Assembly (NCBI GenBank): GCA_910578065.1 | Contig: CAJTPB010000006.1 | Location: forward strand, 1 to 64,000 | Length of the DNA stretch: 64,000 nucleotides | Direction: 5' to 3' | DNA from: an uncultured Christensenella sp. | GTDB lineage: Bacteria > Bacillota > Clostridia > Christensenellales > Borkfalkiaceae | In this document: positions 33,688 to 42,564 of the stretch, piece after piece | How positions within the stretch are numbered: the first letter of the stretch is position 1 | How the letters are laid out: each line of letters starts with the position of its first letter | Translations under genes and position numbers: made by a program | Notes under the pieces: generated by a model | What the model saw: only the letters and a program-made list of their open reading frames with translations | What the model was told of the DNA's origin: nothing | The model's database searches: none

Positions 33688-36234
33688 ATGGAAACACGCA
33701 AGATAACAAGCATCTTTTGCATCGCGGCGCTCGCCGCGGGAATGATCGCAGGCGGCGCGGGCGCGCTTTCGGCAAACGCGCAAACTTTTTCCGCCGCGCA
33801 AATCACCAAAGAAAATTCCGAACTGTTCCTGCCCACGTCGTACGAACAGTATCTTCCGCTTCAAGATCCCTCTTACATGGCGTTAAGCGAACAGCACATT
33901 GCGGTGGCGGACGGCACGCTGATGTACGTTTACGATAGGGAAAACGGCGCATACACGCGTTACGACGCGGCGGCGGAAACGCACGATACCGCGATCACCA
34001 AAGTACAGCTTTCTTCCGACGAACGGCTGTTTTTTTCCGCAGGGGGCAGACTTTACGAATACGATTACGAAACGGCAGCTTCCGAATGCCATGCGGAAGT
34101 TCCCTCCGCAACCTTTTTGATCGAAGAAAATTACCTTTACGCGGTGGCGATGGACAGCGGATACGCCCATTTAAGCAGATACCGTTTGGATAATCTTACC
34201 CTCGACGGGGAAGACCGCATTAAAACGACGCAAACGAATATCGTTTCCAAACTCACCTATCAAAACGGCGCCCTTTACTGCGTGCGGTACGACAACAATA
34301 TTATCCGCTATAATTTAGATACCAAAGAACAGCAAACGATCGGCATTCTCGACCCGCGCGGGCAGGTTTCGGGCTTGCAATTCGTGTGCGCATACGGCGA
34401 CTATCTTTATTACACGGTAAACGGCGAATCGCCCAACTTCCAAAACGGGCTTTACCGCACCGATTTCGGCAACGGCGCACCCGAACTTTTAATAGAAGAC
34501 GACGGATTTTCCGCAATCACTTCGTATCACGGCGCGTTATACTGCATTCGCGGCGGTTCGCTTTTGCAGCTTTCCGTTACGGACGAGGGCGTTTCTTTTT
34601 CCGATTACGAAATCGCGGCGGCATCCCCTTCCGCCAACCGGCTTGCCGATGCTTCGCAGTCGGCGCGCGCGAAAGATCTGCTTGTTACGGCGGATAAAGG
34701 AAACAACCGCGTTTCCGTTTACAACCTTGCAACGGAAGCGTACACCTCCATTCCCTGCACGGGGGAACAAGGCGCGTTTACGCCCAACCTCGTTGCGACG
34801 GACGGCGAAACGATCGCCGTTTCTTCCGAAAACTACATTTACACCTGCAAATATGGCGAAACGCAGTTTACCCTGCGCGCGGAACGGCGAAACACGGTTA
34901 CGGGGCTTGCCTGCGTTTACGGCGAATGCTATTTCGTAACACTCAATTCCGTTTACGGAAAGTTAGACGCAACCGAAGAAGCGGTGCGCGAATCGTACGG
35001 CGCGCCCTCTGCGCTCACCGCAGACGTATACGGAAATTTATACGCAGCCTGCCAAGACGGCGTTGTGCGCAAATATACCGAAGCGCAATTCACCGATCCC
35101 GGCGACCGCGGAACGGTTACGGGCAACACCCTGCCCCTTAACTTTACTTCGCTGCGCGCAGACTTTAAAGGAAACGTTTACTGCCTTTCGGGAAGCGATA
35201 TTTACCGCAACGGCGTTTTGTTCGCACATACAAACGCGAGCGATTGCGTCTTCCGCGATTCGGTGCCCGCGCCCGTATCCCTTGCCCTCGGATTCGAAGA
35301 TAAGCGCGTGTTCCTCGTTTACGATAACTTTATGTTAAAGACAACGGCGCTCGACTTCCCCACCCTCGACTCGATCGCGACGGAAGGAAAAGAAAGCGAA
35401 ATTTTCGGCGCGCAAACGCAGCTTACTCTTGTTACAGTAAAGGAAAATGCGGTAGGCTTCCGCACCGATCTCGACGCATTGAAAGCGGGAAGCAACGGCG
35501 CGTTCCCCTATTGCAAATACTTCCGCAAATCCTCGTCCGACCGCGGCATTCTGCTTGCGGAAACGGAAGAATACAACCTCGTCGCCCTGTTCGGTTCCGA
35601 CCATAAGTACACGGCGAATTTATACAAAAAGGAAGACTGCGCGCCCGTTGACCGCGACTCTTATTGGAAAGAGGCGGAAGAAACGCGCTACTTAACAAGC
35701 GACATTTCCCTTTCCTACTTCCCCTGCCTTGTGCCCGCGCTTAGAAGCGAACGGCTTGCGCGCGGAACGGAAGTCACCCTGCTGGGCGTCGTTTCGGCAG
35801 AGGGCGCGAACGGCGATACCGCTTTTTCCGATTACGATTACGCATATATCTCTTACGAAAGCAACGGGGAAAGGGATTACGGATATCTTCCCCTTTCCTA
35901 TCTTACCAAGGTGCAGCCGAACGCGCAGCCGCAAGATTACCGCTTGGCATATTTAAAGGAAAGCGACAAGGGGGTCGAATTTACCTCGGAAAGCGGCGCG
36001 AAAATAACGGTGACCGAGCGCGTGCAGATAGAAATTACCGAACAGAACGGAACGCTCGTCGCACGCCTTTACAAAGACGGCGCGTACTACTACGCCACCG
36101 TTACGGCAGACCAAATCGCCCGCCCCGCGTCGGAAGCGCTTCGCATCAGCTTGATCGTCGTATTAAGCGTTGCGGCGGCGCTGATCATCGGCGGATACGT
36201 CTTTTTACTTCCCCGAAAAAAAGAGAAAAAGTAA
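33688..36234 (+). CDS. Large extracellular propeller-like protein with C-terminal anchor
   Basis: The 848-residue protein has a signal peptide (about 1-31, ITSIFCIAALAAGMIAGGAG), a long region of repeated beta segments typical of a propeller (DGTLMYVYDRENGAYTRY, DYLYYTVNGESPN, TADKGNNRVSVYNLA, DVYGNLYAACQDGVVRKY), a second SH3-like part (RGTEVTLLGVVSAEG, YGYLPLSYLTKV), one C-terminal membrane helix (RISLIVVLSVAAALIIGG) and a Lys-rich cytoplasmic end. Ligand unknown. The YGYLP turn and membrane plan resemble the 32280 protein. No Shine-Dalgarno; a leaderless start is expected. Confidence 0.78.
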   Translation: METRKITSIFCIAALAAGMIAGGAGALSANAQTFSAAQITKENSELFLPTSYEQYLPLQDPSYMALSEQHIAVADGTLMYVYDRENGAYTRYDAAAETHDTAITKVQLSSDERLFFSAGGRLYEYDYETAASECHAEVPSATFLIEENYLYAVAMDSGYAHLSRYRLDNLTLDGEDRIKTTQTNIVSKLTYQNGALYCVRYDNNIIRYNLDTKEQQTIGILDPRGQVSGLQFVCAYGDYLYYTVNGESPNFQNGLYRTDFGNGAPELLIEDDGFSAITSYHGALYCIRGGSLLQLSVTDEGVSFSDYEIAAASPSANRLADASQSARAKDLLVTADKGNNRVSVYNLATEAYTSIPCTGEQGAFTPNLVATDGETIAVSSENYIYTCKYGETQFTLRAERRNTVTGLACVYGECYFVTLNSVYGKLDATEEAVRESYGAPSALTADVYGNLYAACQDGVVRKYTEAQFTDPGDRGTVTGNTLPLNFTSLRADFKGNVYCLSGSDIYRNGVLFAHTNASDCVFRDSVPAPVSLALGFEDKRVFLVYDNFMLKTTALDFPTLDSIATEGKESEIFGAQTQLTLVTVKENAVGFRTDLDALKAGSNGAFPYCKYFRKSSSDRGILLAETEEYNLVALFGSDHKYTANLYKKEDCAPVDRDSYWKEAEETRYLTSDISLSYFPCLVPALRSERLARGTEVTLLGVVSAEGANGDTAFSDYDYAYISYESNGERDYGYLPLSYLTKVQPNAQPQDYRLAYLKESDKGVEFTSESGAKITVTERVQIEITEQNGTLVARLYKDGAYYYATVTADQIARPASEALRISLIVVLSVAAALIIGGYVFLLPRKKEKK

Positions 36235-36243
36235 AAACCCGTC

Positions 36244-36272
36244 TTGACTTTCCTTTCGGAATATAGTACAAT
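36244..36272 (+). promoter_or_regulatory. Promoter of the GH43 gene
   Basis: TTGACT (36244-36249), 17 bp, TACAAT (36267-36272). Unlike its neighbour, this gene has a normal leader with AAGGATGG. Confidence 0.83.
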
Positions 36273-36303
36273 ACGGATAAAGATATTAGAAGGATGGAAT
36301 TTT

Positions 36304-37302
36304 ATGGCAACTTATCTCTCCCCTTTGGCATTGCAGCGCGCCGATCCCTACTTGTATAAACATAACGGCAAGTATTATTTTACGGCGACCTGCCCCAAAT
36401 ACGACCACATTGAAATCCGCTGCGCCGATACGATAAACGGAATCGCAACGGCACAGCCGCGCACGGTATGGACGCGCCACTTATCCGGCATTATGGCATG
36501 CCATATTTGGGCGCCCGAAATCCATTATATAATGGGCAAATGGGTCATTTATTTCGCCGCGGGGGAACTGCCCGATATTTGGAAGATCCGTCCGTTCACC
36601 CTTGTATGTAAGGGAAACGATCCCATGACGGACGATTGGGAAGAAGGCGGCATGGTACAAGCCGCGGAAGGCGACCCCTACTCGTTTACCGATTTTTCGC
36701 TCGATATGACGGTTTTCGAACACCGCGGGAAGTGGTATACCATTTGGGCGCAAAAGGTCGGCGAAGTAAACGGCATTTCCAATTTGTATATTGCCGAATT
36801 GGAATCGCCCGCCAAACTGAAAACGGTACAAGTTCTTTTAACCACGCCCGATTACGATTGGGAACGCGACGGTGGATTTTGGGTAAACGAAGGGCCCGCC
36901 GTGCTGAAACACGAAGGAAAGATTTACGTTACGTTCTCCGCTTCGGCAACGGGCGCGTGCTATTGCATGGGGCTGCTGCGCGCGGACGAAAACGCCGATC
37001 TGCTCGATCCCCTTTCTTGGCGTAAAAACCGCCACCCCGTGCTTTCTACCGACGAAGATTTAAAGGTGTACGGCCCCGGGCACAACTGCTTTGTTAAGGG
37101 CGACGAAGACGAACAGTTAACGCTGCTCCACTTCCGCAATTACGAAAAAATTTCGGGCGATCCGCTTAACGATCATAACCGCCACGCGCACGTATTAAAA
37201 GTGACGTTCGACGAAGAGGGCGCACCCGTCTTTAAATTAAACAAAGACGAATTGTACAACACCCCGTTCGAAAACGAAAAACAAAAGCATATCAACGCAT
37301 AA
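36304..37302 (+). CDS. Family 43 glycoside hydrolase
   Basis: The 332-residue protein has a five-bladed propeller pattern of GH43, with the catalytic base Asp in LQRADPYLYKHNGKYYF, the pKa-modulating Asp in DFSLDMTVFEHRGKW and the acid Glu in WVNEGPAVLKHEGKIY. The repeated FEHRGKWYTIWAQ-type blades are visible. There is no signal peptide, so it acts inside the cell on imported arabino- or xylo-oligosaccharides; exact specificity cannot be told. No sugar transporter is adjacent. Confidence 0.85.
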   Translation: MATYLSPLALQRADPYLYKHNGKYYFTATCPKYDHIEIRCADTINGIATAQPRTVWTRHLSGIMACHIWAPEIHYIMGKWVIYFAAGELPDIWKIRPFTLVCKGNDPMTDDWEEGGMVQAAEGDPYSFTDFSLDMTVFEHRGKWYTIWAQKVGEVNGISNLYIAELESPAKLKTVQVLLTTPDYDWERDGGFWVNEGPAVLKHEGKIYVTFSASATGACYCMGLLRADENADLLDPLSWRKNRHPVLSTDEDLKVYGPGHNCFVKGDEDEQLTLLHFRNYEKISGDPLNDHNRHAHVLKVTFDEEGAPVFKLNKDELYNTPFENEKQKHINA

Positions 37303-37313
37303 AATTTTTTATA

Positions 37314-37350
37314 AACCACAAAGCGCGGCATACTGCCGCGCTTTGTGGTT
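37314..37350. terminator. Long perfect inverted repeat after the GH43 gene
   Basis: 17-bp perfect stem (37314-37330 with 37334-37350) and 3-base loop. There is no T-run on the plus side, so it is either a terminator without a U-tract or another hairpin element. Confidence 0.65.
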
Positions 37351-37487
37351 AATGCCCTTTCGCGTTCTCTTTACTATATTTATATATTATAAATTACAGA
37401 CAACCGCACTTTTTTACTTTCAATTACCGTTTCAATTTTTCCTTATATCCCACGCACAATACTATATATTAAGGTAAGAGAACCCTA

Positions 37488-37798
37488 CATCTTGTTTATC
37501 ATAATTTCCTTTGTGCTGCACTGCGCAAAAGAAAAGCTGTTTTGCCGCTTCTTAATTTCCCAACCATACTAAGGACAACGGAAAACCGCATCTTGTTTAT
37601 CATAATTTCCTTTGTGCTGCACTGCGCAAAAGAAAAGCTGTTTTGCCGCTTCTCAACGCCCCTATGCTATACCAAGGACAACGGAAAACCGCACCTTGTT
37701 TATCCTAATTTACTTTGTACTGCACTGCGCAAAAGAAAAACTGTTTTGCCGCTTCTCAATTTCCCAACCATACTAAGGACAACGGAAAAGCGCACCTT
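37488..37798. repeat. About three tandem copies of a 101-bp non-coding repeat
   Basis: The motif GCATCTTGTTTATCATAATT recurs at about 37488, 37588 and 37691 with a truncated fourth at 37791; unit length is 100-103 bp. Each unit carries GCACTGCGCAAAAGAAAA and ends AAGGACAACGGAAAA. Open frames through it are by chance. The rest of the 37303-37936 gap has only hairpins. Confidence 0.92.
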
Positions 37799-37835
37799 AT
37801 CCTAAATTTACTTTTGCAACTGTAATACGCAAACG

Positions 37836-37862
37836 AAAAGCGCGGCTGTAAACCGCGCTTTT
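37836..37862. terminator. Bidirectional terminator hairpin
   Basis: AAAAGCGCGG pairs perfectly with CCGCGCTTTT across a 7-base loop. Short T-runs are present in both directions; it likely ends the nucleoside hydrolase transcript. Confidence 0.75.
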
Positions 37863-37936
37863 ATACTACTTTAAAATGTTGTTCCGCTATATACTGCCGC
37901 CCAAGTACTATTAAGTAATCGGTGTTTTTTATACGC

Positions 37937-38734
37937 TTATAAGTCGATGATCTCTTCGTACTTTTTTCCGTAAATATACCGCGCAACGGTTAAAAGATTA
38001 CCGTCCTTATCTTCCCCCTCGTACAACTCGAACCATTCGGGGTGACGGAAATATTTTACCGCCATATCATCCCAAATATAACAACCGATCTCGCCCGAGC
38101 GGAAAGTAAGTTCGCGCGAACGGCGCACGATATCGCGCATCGTTCCCTCGCCCAAAACGCCCGTTTGCTGAATATTCAGCAGCGGATTGCGGCAGGTATC
38201 CATTGTGATTGCAACGTGCGGCGCCATTTTTACGCATTCGGAAAATGCTTTTCTATCCAGCGCGTGGTTAAACTCGTACCCGTGAAAGTTGGGCGCTTCC
38301 GCAAGATTCCCGCCCATAAAAATAAATTTAGCAGGCGCGGCGCGCACAAGCAAATGTTTTACAAGCGTCATCGGCCCCAAACTTAACAGCGCGTATCCGC
38401 TTTCGATTTGCGCATACCACTGCTCGAAGGGAATCACCGCAACGCCGTTTAGGGGCTTTTCTTCGAACAGATCGCCCATGCCGTCGTCGCCGTGAATTTC
38501 CTTTAAATATTCGTTTGGCTGCTCGATCGCGGTCGTATCCACAATGCGCACTTCGGGCAAAGCGAAATCGCAGTTTGCGACCAATTTTTTCGCATTCCGC
38601 AAAGAAATTTCACTCGGCACGTTTCCGCCGATCGCAACCAGATCCGCGCTGTCGTAATCTTCCGCATGGCGCAAAACGTCGTAAGTCGCCGCGGCGTCGT
38701 CTAATCCGTAATCGCAAAATAAAATCAATTTCAT
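37937..38734 (-). CDS. Nucleoside hydrolase family protein
   Basis: The enzyme is expected to split ribonucleosides into base and ribose. The 265-residue protein has the family calcium site FCDYGLDDAAA (the first Asp of the usual DTD is Phe-Cys, but the catalytic D and the DD pair remain), then IHGDDGMGD, GPMTLVKHLL, FMGGNLAE, the ENxxxD-like YEFNHALDRKA and WDDMAVKYF. It is slightly shorter than the ~310-residue norm. It has its own promoter overlapping the preceding terminator, with no leader and no Shine-Dalgarno. Confidence 0.87.
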   Translation of the reverse strand: MKLILFCDYGLDDAAATYDVLRHAEDYDSADLVAIGGNVPSEISLRNAKKLVANCDFALPEVRIVDTTAIEQPNEYLKEIHGDDGMGDLFEEKPLNGVAVIPFEQWYAQIESGYALLSLGPMTLVKHLLVRAAPAKFIFMGGNLAEAPNFHGYEFNHALDRKAFSECVKMAPHVAITMDTCRNPLLNIQQTGVLGEGTMRDIVRRSRELTFRSGEIGCYIWDDMAVKYFRHPEWFELYEGEDKDGNLLTVARYIYGKKYEEIIDL

Positions 38735-38740
38735 ACTTTC

Positions 38741-38769
38741 AGTATATCATAAAACCCGCCTGCATGCAA
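38741..38769 (-). promoter_or_regulatory. Nucleoside hydrolase promoter inside a terminator
   Basis: On the minus strand TTGCAT (38764-38769), 17 bp, TGA-TATACT (38741-38746). Predicted +1 is the A of the ATG at 38734. The -35 lies in the loop of the ABC-operon terminator hairpin. Confidence 0.78.
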
Positions 38770-38778
38770 GCGGGTTTT
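38751..38778 (-). terminator. Terminator of the ABC exporter operon
   Basis: AAAACCCGC pairs with GCGGGTTTT across a 10-base loop, followed on the minus strand by ATGATATACT, so the T-run is only four bases and merges with the next promoter. Confidence 0.75.
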
Positions 38779-38785
38779 TCTATTT

Positions 38786-40582
38786 TTAAACTGCGGCGGA
38801 GCGGATCATTTTGGCGTATTCGCCGTTTCGTTGCAACAATTCTTCGTGCGTGCCCTGTTCCGCGATCTCCCCCTCGCGGATAAAGACGATTTTATCCGCC
38901 TCTCGTATGGTCGAAAGCCTATGGGCGATCACAAAACTCGTGCGCCCGAAAAGCAGCCGTTTTAAACTGTTTTGCACCTCTTTTTCCGTTTGCGTATCCA
39001 CGTGCCCCGTCGCCTCGTCCAACACGATGATTTTGGGATCGGCAAGGATCAAGCGCGCAAAAGAAAGCAGCTGCCGCTCCCCGCCCGAAAGCGCGTAGTT
39101 TTCGCTTATCTGCGTTTGATATCCTTCGGGCAGACGGGCAATAAACGCGTCGGCGCATGCCGCTTTCGCCGCCTGCACGCACGCTTCGTCCGTCGCTTCG
39201 GGGCAGGAAAAGCGGATATTTTCCATAACGGTACCGCTGAAAATATACGTATCTTGCATCATCGCCCCAACGCCCTCCCGCAGCGAGCGCAATGTATAAT
39301 CTCTTACGTCTGTACCGTCTATTTTCACGCTTCCTTCCGTTACGTCGTAAAACCTGCTTAGCAAATTCACGATGGTCGTTTTGCCCGAACCCGTCGCGCC
39401 GACAAGGGCAACCGTTTCCCCCGCGTTTACCGAAAGGGTAAAATTTTTCAACACGGGGATCCCCTCTTGATAGGCAAAATTTACCTTATCAAAACAAACA
39501 TCTCCCTTGCAATCGGAAAGGGTACGGGCATTGGAATGTTCGGTAATTTCCGCAGGCGTATCGATCGTATCGTATATGCGCTCGATATTCGTCGTAAGCG
39601 TAGAAAATTTCGAAATATTTTCGCACAGAAAGCCCACGCTCCCCGTCACTTCGCCTAAGATAGAAGCAATCGCCACCACCGTGCCGAGCGCGATTCCCCC
39701 GCCCCAGCCGCTTAATATCAACGCAAGGGAAACGCCGTATACGATAAGCGTGCAAATTGCGTTGGAAAAACCGTGCGCCAGCGGAAAGAACGCTTCGCGC
39801 ACCCGCGTCGTACACATAAACGCGCTTGCATAATCGTCGAATAACCGTTCGGAAATTTCCCCGTTCAGCCGCCCGCGGTTGTATGCGCGCACCACTTCCG
39901 CACCGTTGATGTTTTCCGTTACGAAAGCGGTATAATTGGAATTTTTATTGCGGTCTTTCCCCGCGCGGCGGTGGATCGCCTTACTTAAAACCGCCATTGC
40001 GACCGCCAGCGGAATAAATCCAAGAAGCACCGCCGCACCGACGCGCGGATCGAGAACGAACGTCCAAACCAAGCCGAACGCAATCACATTTAAAAAGAAC
40101 AAAAAAATGAAAAACAAATCGGTAAACAGTTCCGAAAGTTCGTCTACATAATTTGTTACGCGCACAAGAATTTTGCCCGTGGTATGCGTATCGAAATAGC
40201 GGAAGGATAACGACGTAATGCGATTAAAAATTTCCGACCTTACTTCCGAACAGACGCGTTGCCCGAATTTGGCGGGGATCAAATATTCCAAATAGGAAGA
40301 AATAGGATTTATCGCTAAAAACACCGCAAATGCGCCCAAACATAGCGCGGCTGCCGATAGATAATGCTGCGGAAGCGCGCCGTTTACGGGAAAAACTCTG
40401 CCGACGATAACAGAAAACAGCAGGCTTGGAACAAGCGATAAAAAGCTGAGGAACAGTTCTATTAAAATACTGCCCACCAGTAAATTTTTGTGTTTGCTCG
40501 CGCTTTTTAACAGCCGCCACAACATTTTTGGGCGAAAACTTTCTTGTATTTCTTCGTCTTGATAATATAAATTATTCTTCAT
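38786..40582 (-). CDS. ABC exporter subunit 2 (consensus ATPase)
   Basis: The 598-residue protein has a six-helix membrane domain (about 25-320) and an ATPase domain with Walker A VGATGSGKTTI, Q-loop MMQDTYIFSG, signature ALSGGERQLLS, Walker B IIVLDEATGHVD with the catalytic Glu, and H-loop FVIAHRLSTI. The start at 40582 (Shine-Dalgarno GAGGGGAAG) overlaps the upstream exporter gene by 11 bases. It pairs with subunit 1 in a heterodimeric exporter of drugs, peptides or lipids; the substrate is unknown. Confidence 0.92.
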   Translation of the reverse strand: MKNNLYYQDEEIQESFRPKMLWRLLKSASKHKNLLVGSILIELFLSFLSLVPSLLFSVIVGRVFPVNGALPQHYLSAAALCLGAFAVFLAINPISSYLEYLIPAKFGQRVCSEVRSEIFNRITSLSFRYFDTHTTGKILVRVTNYVDELSELFTDLFFIFLFFLNVIAFGLVWTFVLDPRVGAAVLLGFIPLAVAMAVLSKAIHRRAGKDRNKNSNYTAFVTENINGAEVVRAYNRGRLNGEISERLFDDYASAFMCTTRVREAFFPLAHGFSNAICTLIVYGVSLALILSGWGGGIALGTVVAIASILGEVTGSVGFLCENISKFSTLTTNIERIYDTIDTPAEITEHSNARTLSDCKGDVCFDKVNFAYQEGIPVLKNFTLSVNAGETVALVGATGSGKTTIVNLLSRFYDVTEGSVKIDGTDVRDYTLRSLREGVGAMMQDTYIFSGTVMENIRFSCPEATDEACVQAAKAACADAFIARLPEGYQTQISENYALSGGERQLLSFARLILADPKIIVLDEATGHVDTQTEKEVQNSLKRLLFGRTSFVIAHRLSTIREADKIVFIREGEIAEQGTHEELLQRNGEYAKMIRSAAV

Positions 40583-42389
40583 GCTTCCCCTCGGCGCAGG
40601 CAATCTCGTTTACTTGCCGCCTGTAAATTTCCGCAAAGTTACCGTTTTGCGCCATTAAATGTTCAAAAGTTCCCCGTTCCGTTATGCGGCCTTCTTCCAA
40701 AAATACAATTTCGTCGCATTCTTTCAGCGCAGTCGCGCGGTGCGTAACAAGAATAAGCGTCTTTTCCCCGCATTCCGCTTCCAAATTGCGGAAAATCTTT
40801 TGCTCCGTTTCTAAATCGAGCGCGCTCGTCACGTCGTCGAATATCAGAATGCGCGCGTTTTTAAATAGGGCGCGCGCAATGGAAATGCGCTGCTTCTGCC
40901 CGCCCGAAAGCCCGAATCCCTTTTCGCCGATCGTCGTACCGTACCCTTCGGGAAAGCGCGCCGCAAACTCGTTCACTTCCGCCAGCGCGCCCGCACGCTC
41001 GATTTGCTCCCTATCCGCATCGGGATCGTACAAAGCGATATTCGCCGCAATGGTATTGGAAAACAAGAATACGTTTTGCATCGCATACGAATAGGCGCGG
41101 GCAAGTTCGTTGCGGTCGTACGCATGAACGGGCTTTTCGTCTAAGTAAACTTCCCCTTCGTGCGCTTCCGCCAACCCCTGCATTACCTTTACCAACAGCG
41201 TTTTTCCGCTGCCCGTTCTGCCCATAACACCCAGTTTTTTGCCGTAAGGCAGATCCAAAGAAATATGATCGAGCGCGTAAACTTCGCCGTTTTTCACGCA
41301 CACGTCTTTAAAAGAAATATGCGGGCGCGCGGAAGGAATATCGGCGCCGTACCGTTCGGCGGCTTCGTCTTTTTCGTTTAAAAACCCGAAAAACCGTTTT
41401 GCGCTTACCACGTTTTTCTGCGCGCCGTTTATGTTGAACAAAAAACTTGCGATCTGCCACAACAGCATGCCGATATAACCCGTCATCGCCATAAAACTGC
41501 CCGCCGAAATAATTCCCCGAATACCGAGGTATATGCCCAACGCGACTTCCAAAACCAGCACCGCCGCGCGTATGATCTGCGTGATCAGTTCGCGTTTGCC
41601 GAAAATTTTAGCCCCGTTTAAATTGGTTTGCAGCAGTTTTTCGTTCGCCCCGCCGAAAATTTTTCTGCGCTCTTCCTCTTTGGAAAAAGAAACCACCGTA
41701 CGAATCCCGTAAACGCTTTCCTGCACCGTGGTCGAAAGGGACGAAGAATCCCGCCAAACGCATTCGTAATGCTTTCCGATCCTTTTTTGATACGCAATAC
41801 ATAAAACGGCGATCGCGATACTGCCCGCAAGCGGCGCAAACAAAAGAACAAAGTGAATGCGCCACAGCAGTATGACCGAAACGACGATGTAAAACAGGTT
41901 GTCCAAAATAAACTGCGCGGTGCCGATATACATATCGCGGATCGCGGAAGGGTCTTTTGTCGTGATTAAAATCAAATCGCCCGCAGAATACTTTGCAAGC
42001 AGTTCCGAACTTGCGGAATTCACCTTATTTAATGCGTCGGTGCGCATTTTTCGCTCGCTTTTTAACGAAAAGTAATGCGCCAAATTCCACTTTAAATAAA
42101 AGCAAACGAAAAACGCTACGGCGAAAACAAGCAAAACGATCGCCAACGTCCAAAAAATGCGCACATAGTCATCGGGCGGAAAGCCGTCTATCAAAAAAGA
42201 AAACACGCTTGCCGATTGCGCGGGCTCCGCCCCCAACAGCGGATTGATTACCCGATCGACCAGCAGAGCGACGACTTGCGGCGTGGCAAGCACGATCACC
42301 ATGCGAAAAAGCCCGAACAGCGTAGCCAAAATATGGATCGGCAAATACCGCTTAAAATAGGGCAGACTGTTTTTAAAAAACTCTTTCAT
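40572..42389 (-). CDS. ABC exporter subunit 1 (degenerate site)
   Basis: The 605-residue protein has six hydrophobic helices and an ATPase domain with Walker A MGRTGSGKTLL, Q-loop YAMQNVFLFSN, signature GLSGGQKQRIS, and Walker B ILIFDDVTSALD, in which Asp replaces the catalytic Glu. One degenerate ATP site is typical of heterodimeric exporters such as TM287/288 and BmrCD. AAGGGGAAG precedes the ATG at 42389. It is transcribed from a promoter with a poly-G spacer (separate entry). Confidence 0.92.
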   Translation of the reverse strand: MKEFFKNSLPYFKRYLPIHILATLFGLFRMVIVLATPQVVALLVDRVINPLLGAEPAQSASVFSFLIDGFPPDDYVRIFWTLAIVLLVFAVAFFVCFYLKWNLAHYFSLKSERKMRTDALNKVNSASSELLAKYSAGDLILITTKDPSAIRDMYIGTAQFILDNLFYIVVSVILLWRIHFVLLFAPLAGSIAIAVLCIAYQKRIGKHYECVWRDSSSLSTTVQESVYGIRTVVSFSKEEERRKIFGGANEKLLQTNLNGAKIFGKRELITQIIRAAVLVLEVALGIYLGIRGIISAGSFMAMTGYIGMLLWQIASFLFNINGAQKNVVSAKRFFGFLNEKDEAAERYGADIPSARPHISFKDVCVKNGEVYALDHISLDLPYGKKLGVMGRTGSGKTLLVKVMQGLAEAHEGEVYLDEKPVHAYDRNELARAYSYAMQNVFLFSNTIAANIALYDPDADREQIERAGALAEVNEFAARFPEGYGTTIGEKGFGLSGGQKQRISIARALFKNARILIFDDVTSALDLETEQKIFRNLEAECGEKTLILVTHRATALKECDEIVFLEEGRITERGTFEHLMAQNGNFAEIYRRQVNEIACAEGKHEE

Positions 42390-42434
42390 ACTTCCCCTTT
42401 CCCCGCGCATCGTTTTGCGGTAAAGAATAAAACA

Positions 42435-42465
42435 AGTATATCATAGAATTACCCCCCCCCGTCAA
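42435..42465 (-). promoter_or_regulatory. ABC exporter promoter with a G9 tract in the spacer
   Basis: On the minus strand TTGACG (42460-42465), a 19-bp spacer containing the rest of a G9 run (42452-42460), then TGA-TATACT (42435-42440). Slippage by one or two G's would move the spacer to 18 or 17 bp. Confidence 0.72.
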
Positions 42466-42527
42466 ATGAATTGAAGCACATTTTACCGCAGAAAAATCAC
42501 AAGGTCAAGCAACTGTTCGTTGCAATC

Positions 42528-42562
42528 AAAAATCCACCCCGCACGTAAGCAGAGTGGATTTT
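42528..42562 (-). terminator. Terminator after asnS
   Basis: AAATCCAC pairs with GTGGATTT, with a partly paired interior, followed on the minus strand by a T-rich tract. It lies directly after the asnS stop. Confidence 0.8.
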
Positions 42563-42564
42563 GT

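Noticed and set aside
37542..37805. 87-codon ORF with internal repeats
   Set aside because: It only crosses the 101-bp non-coding repeat array; the unit length is not a multiple of three.
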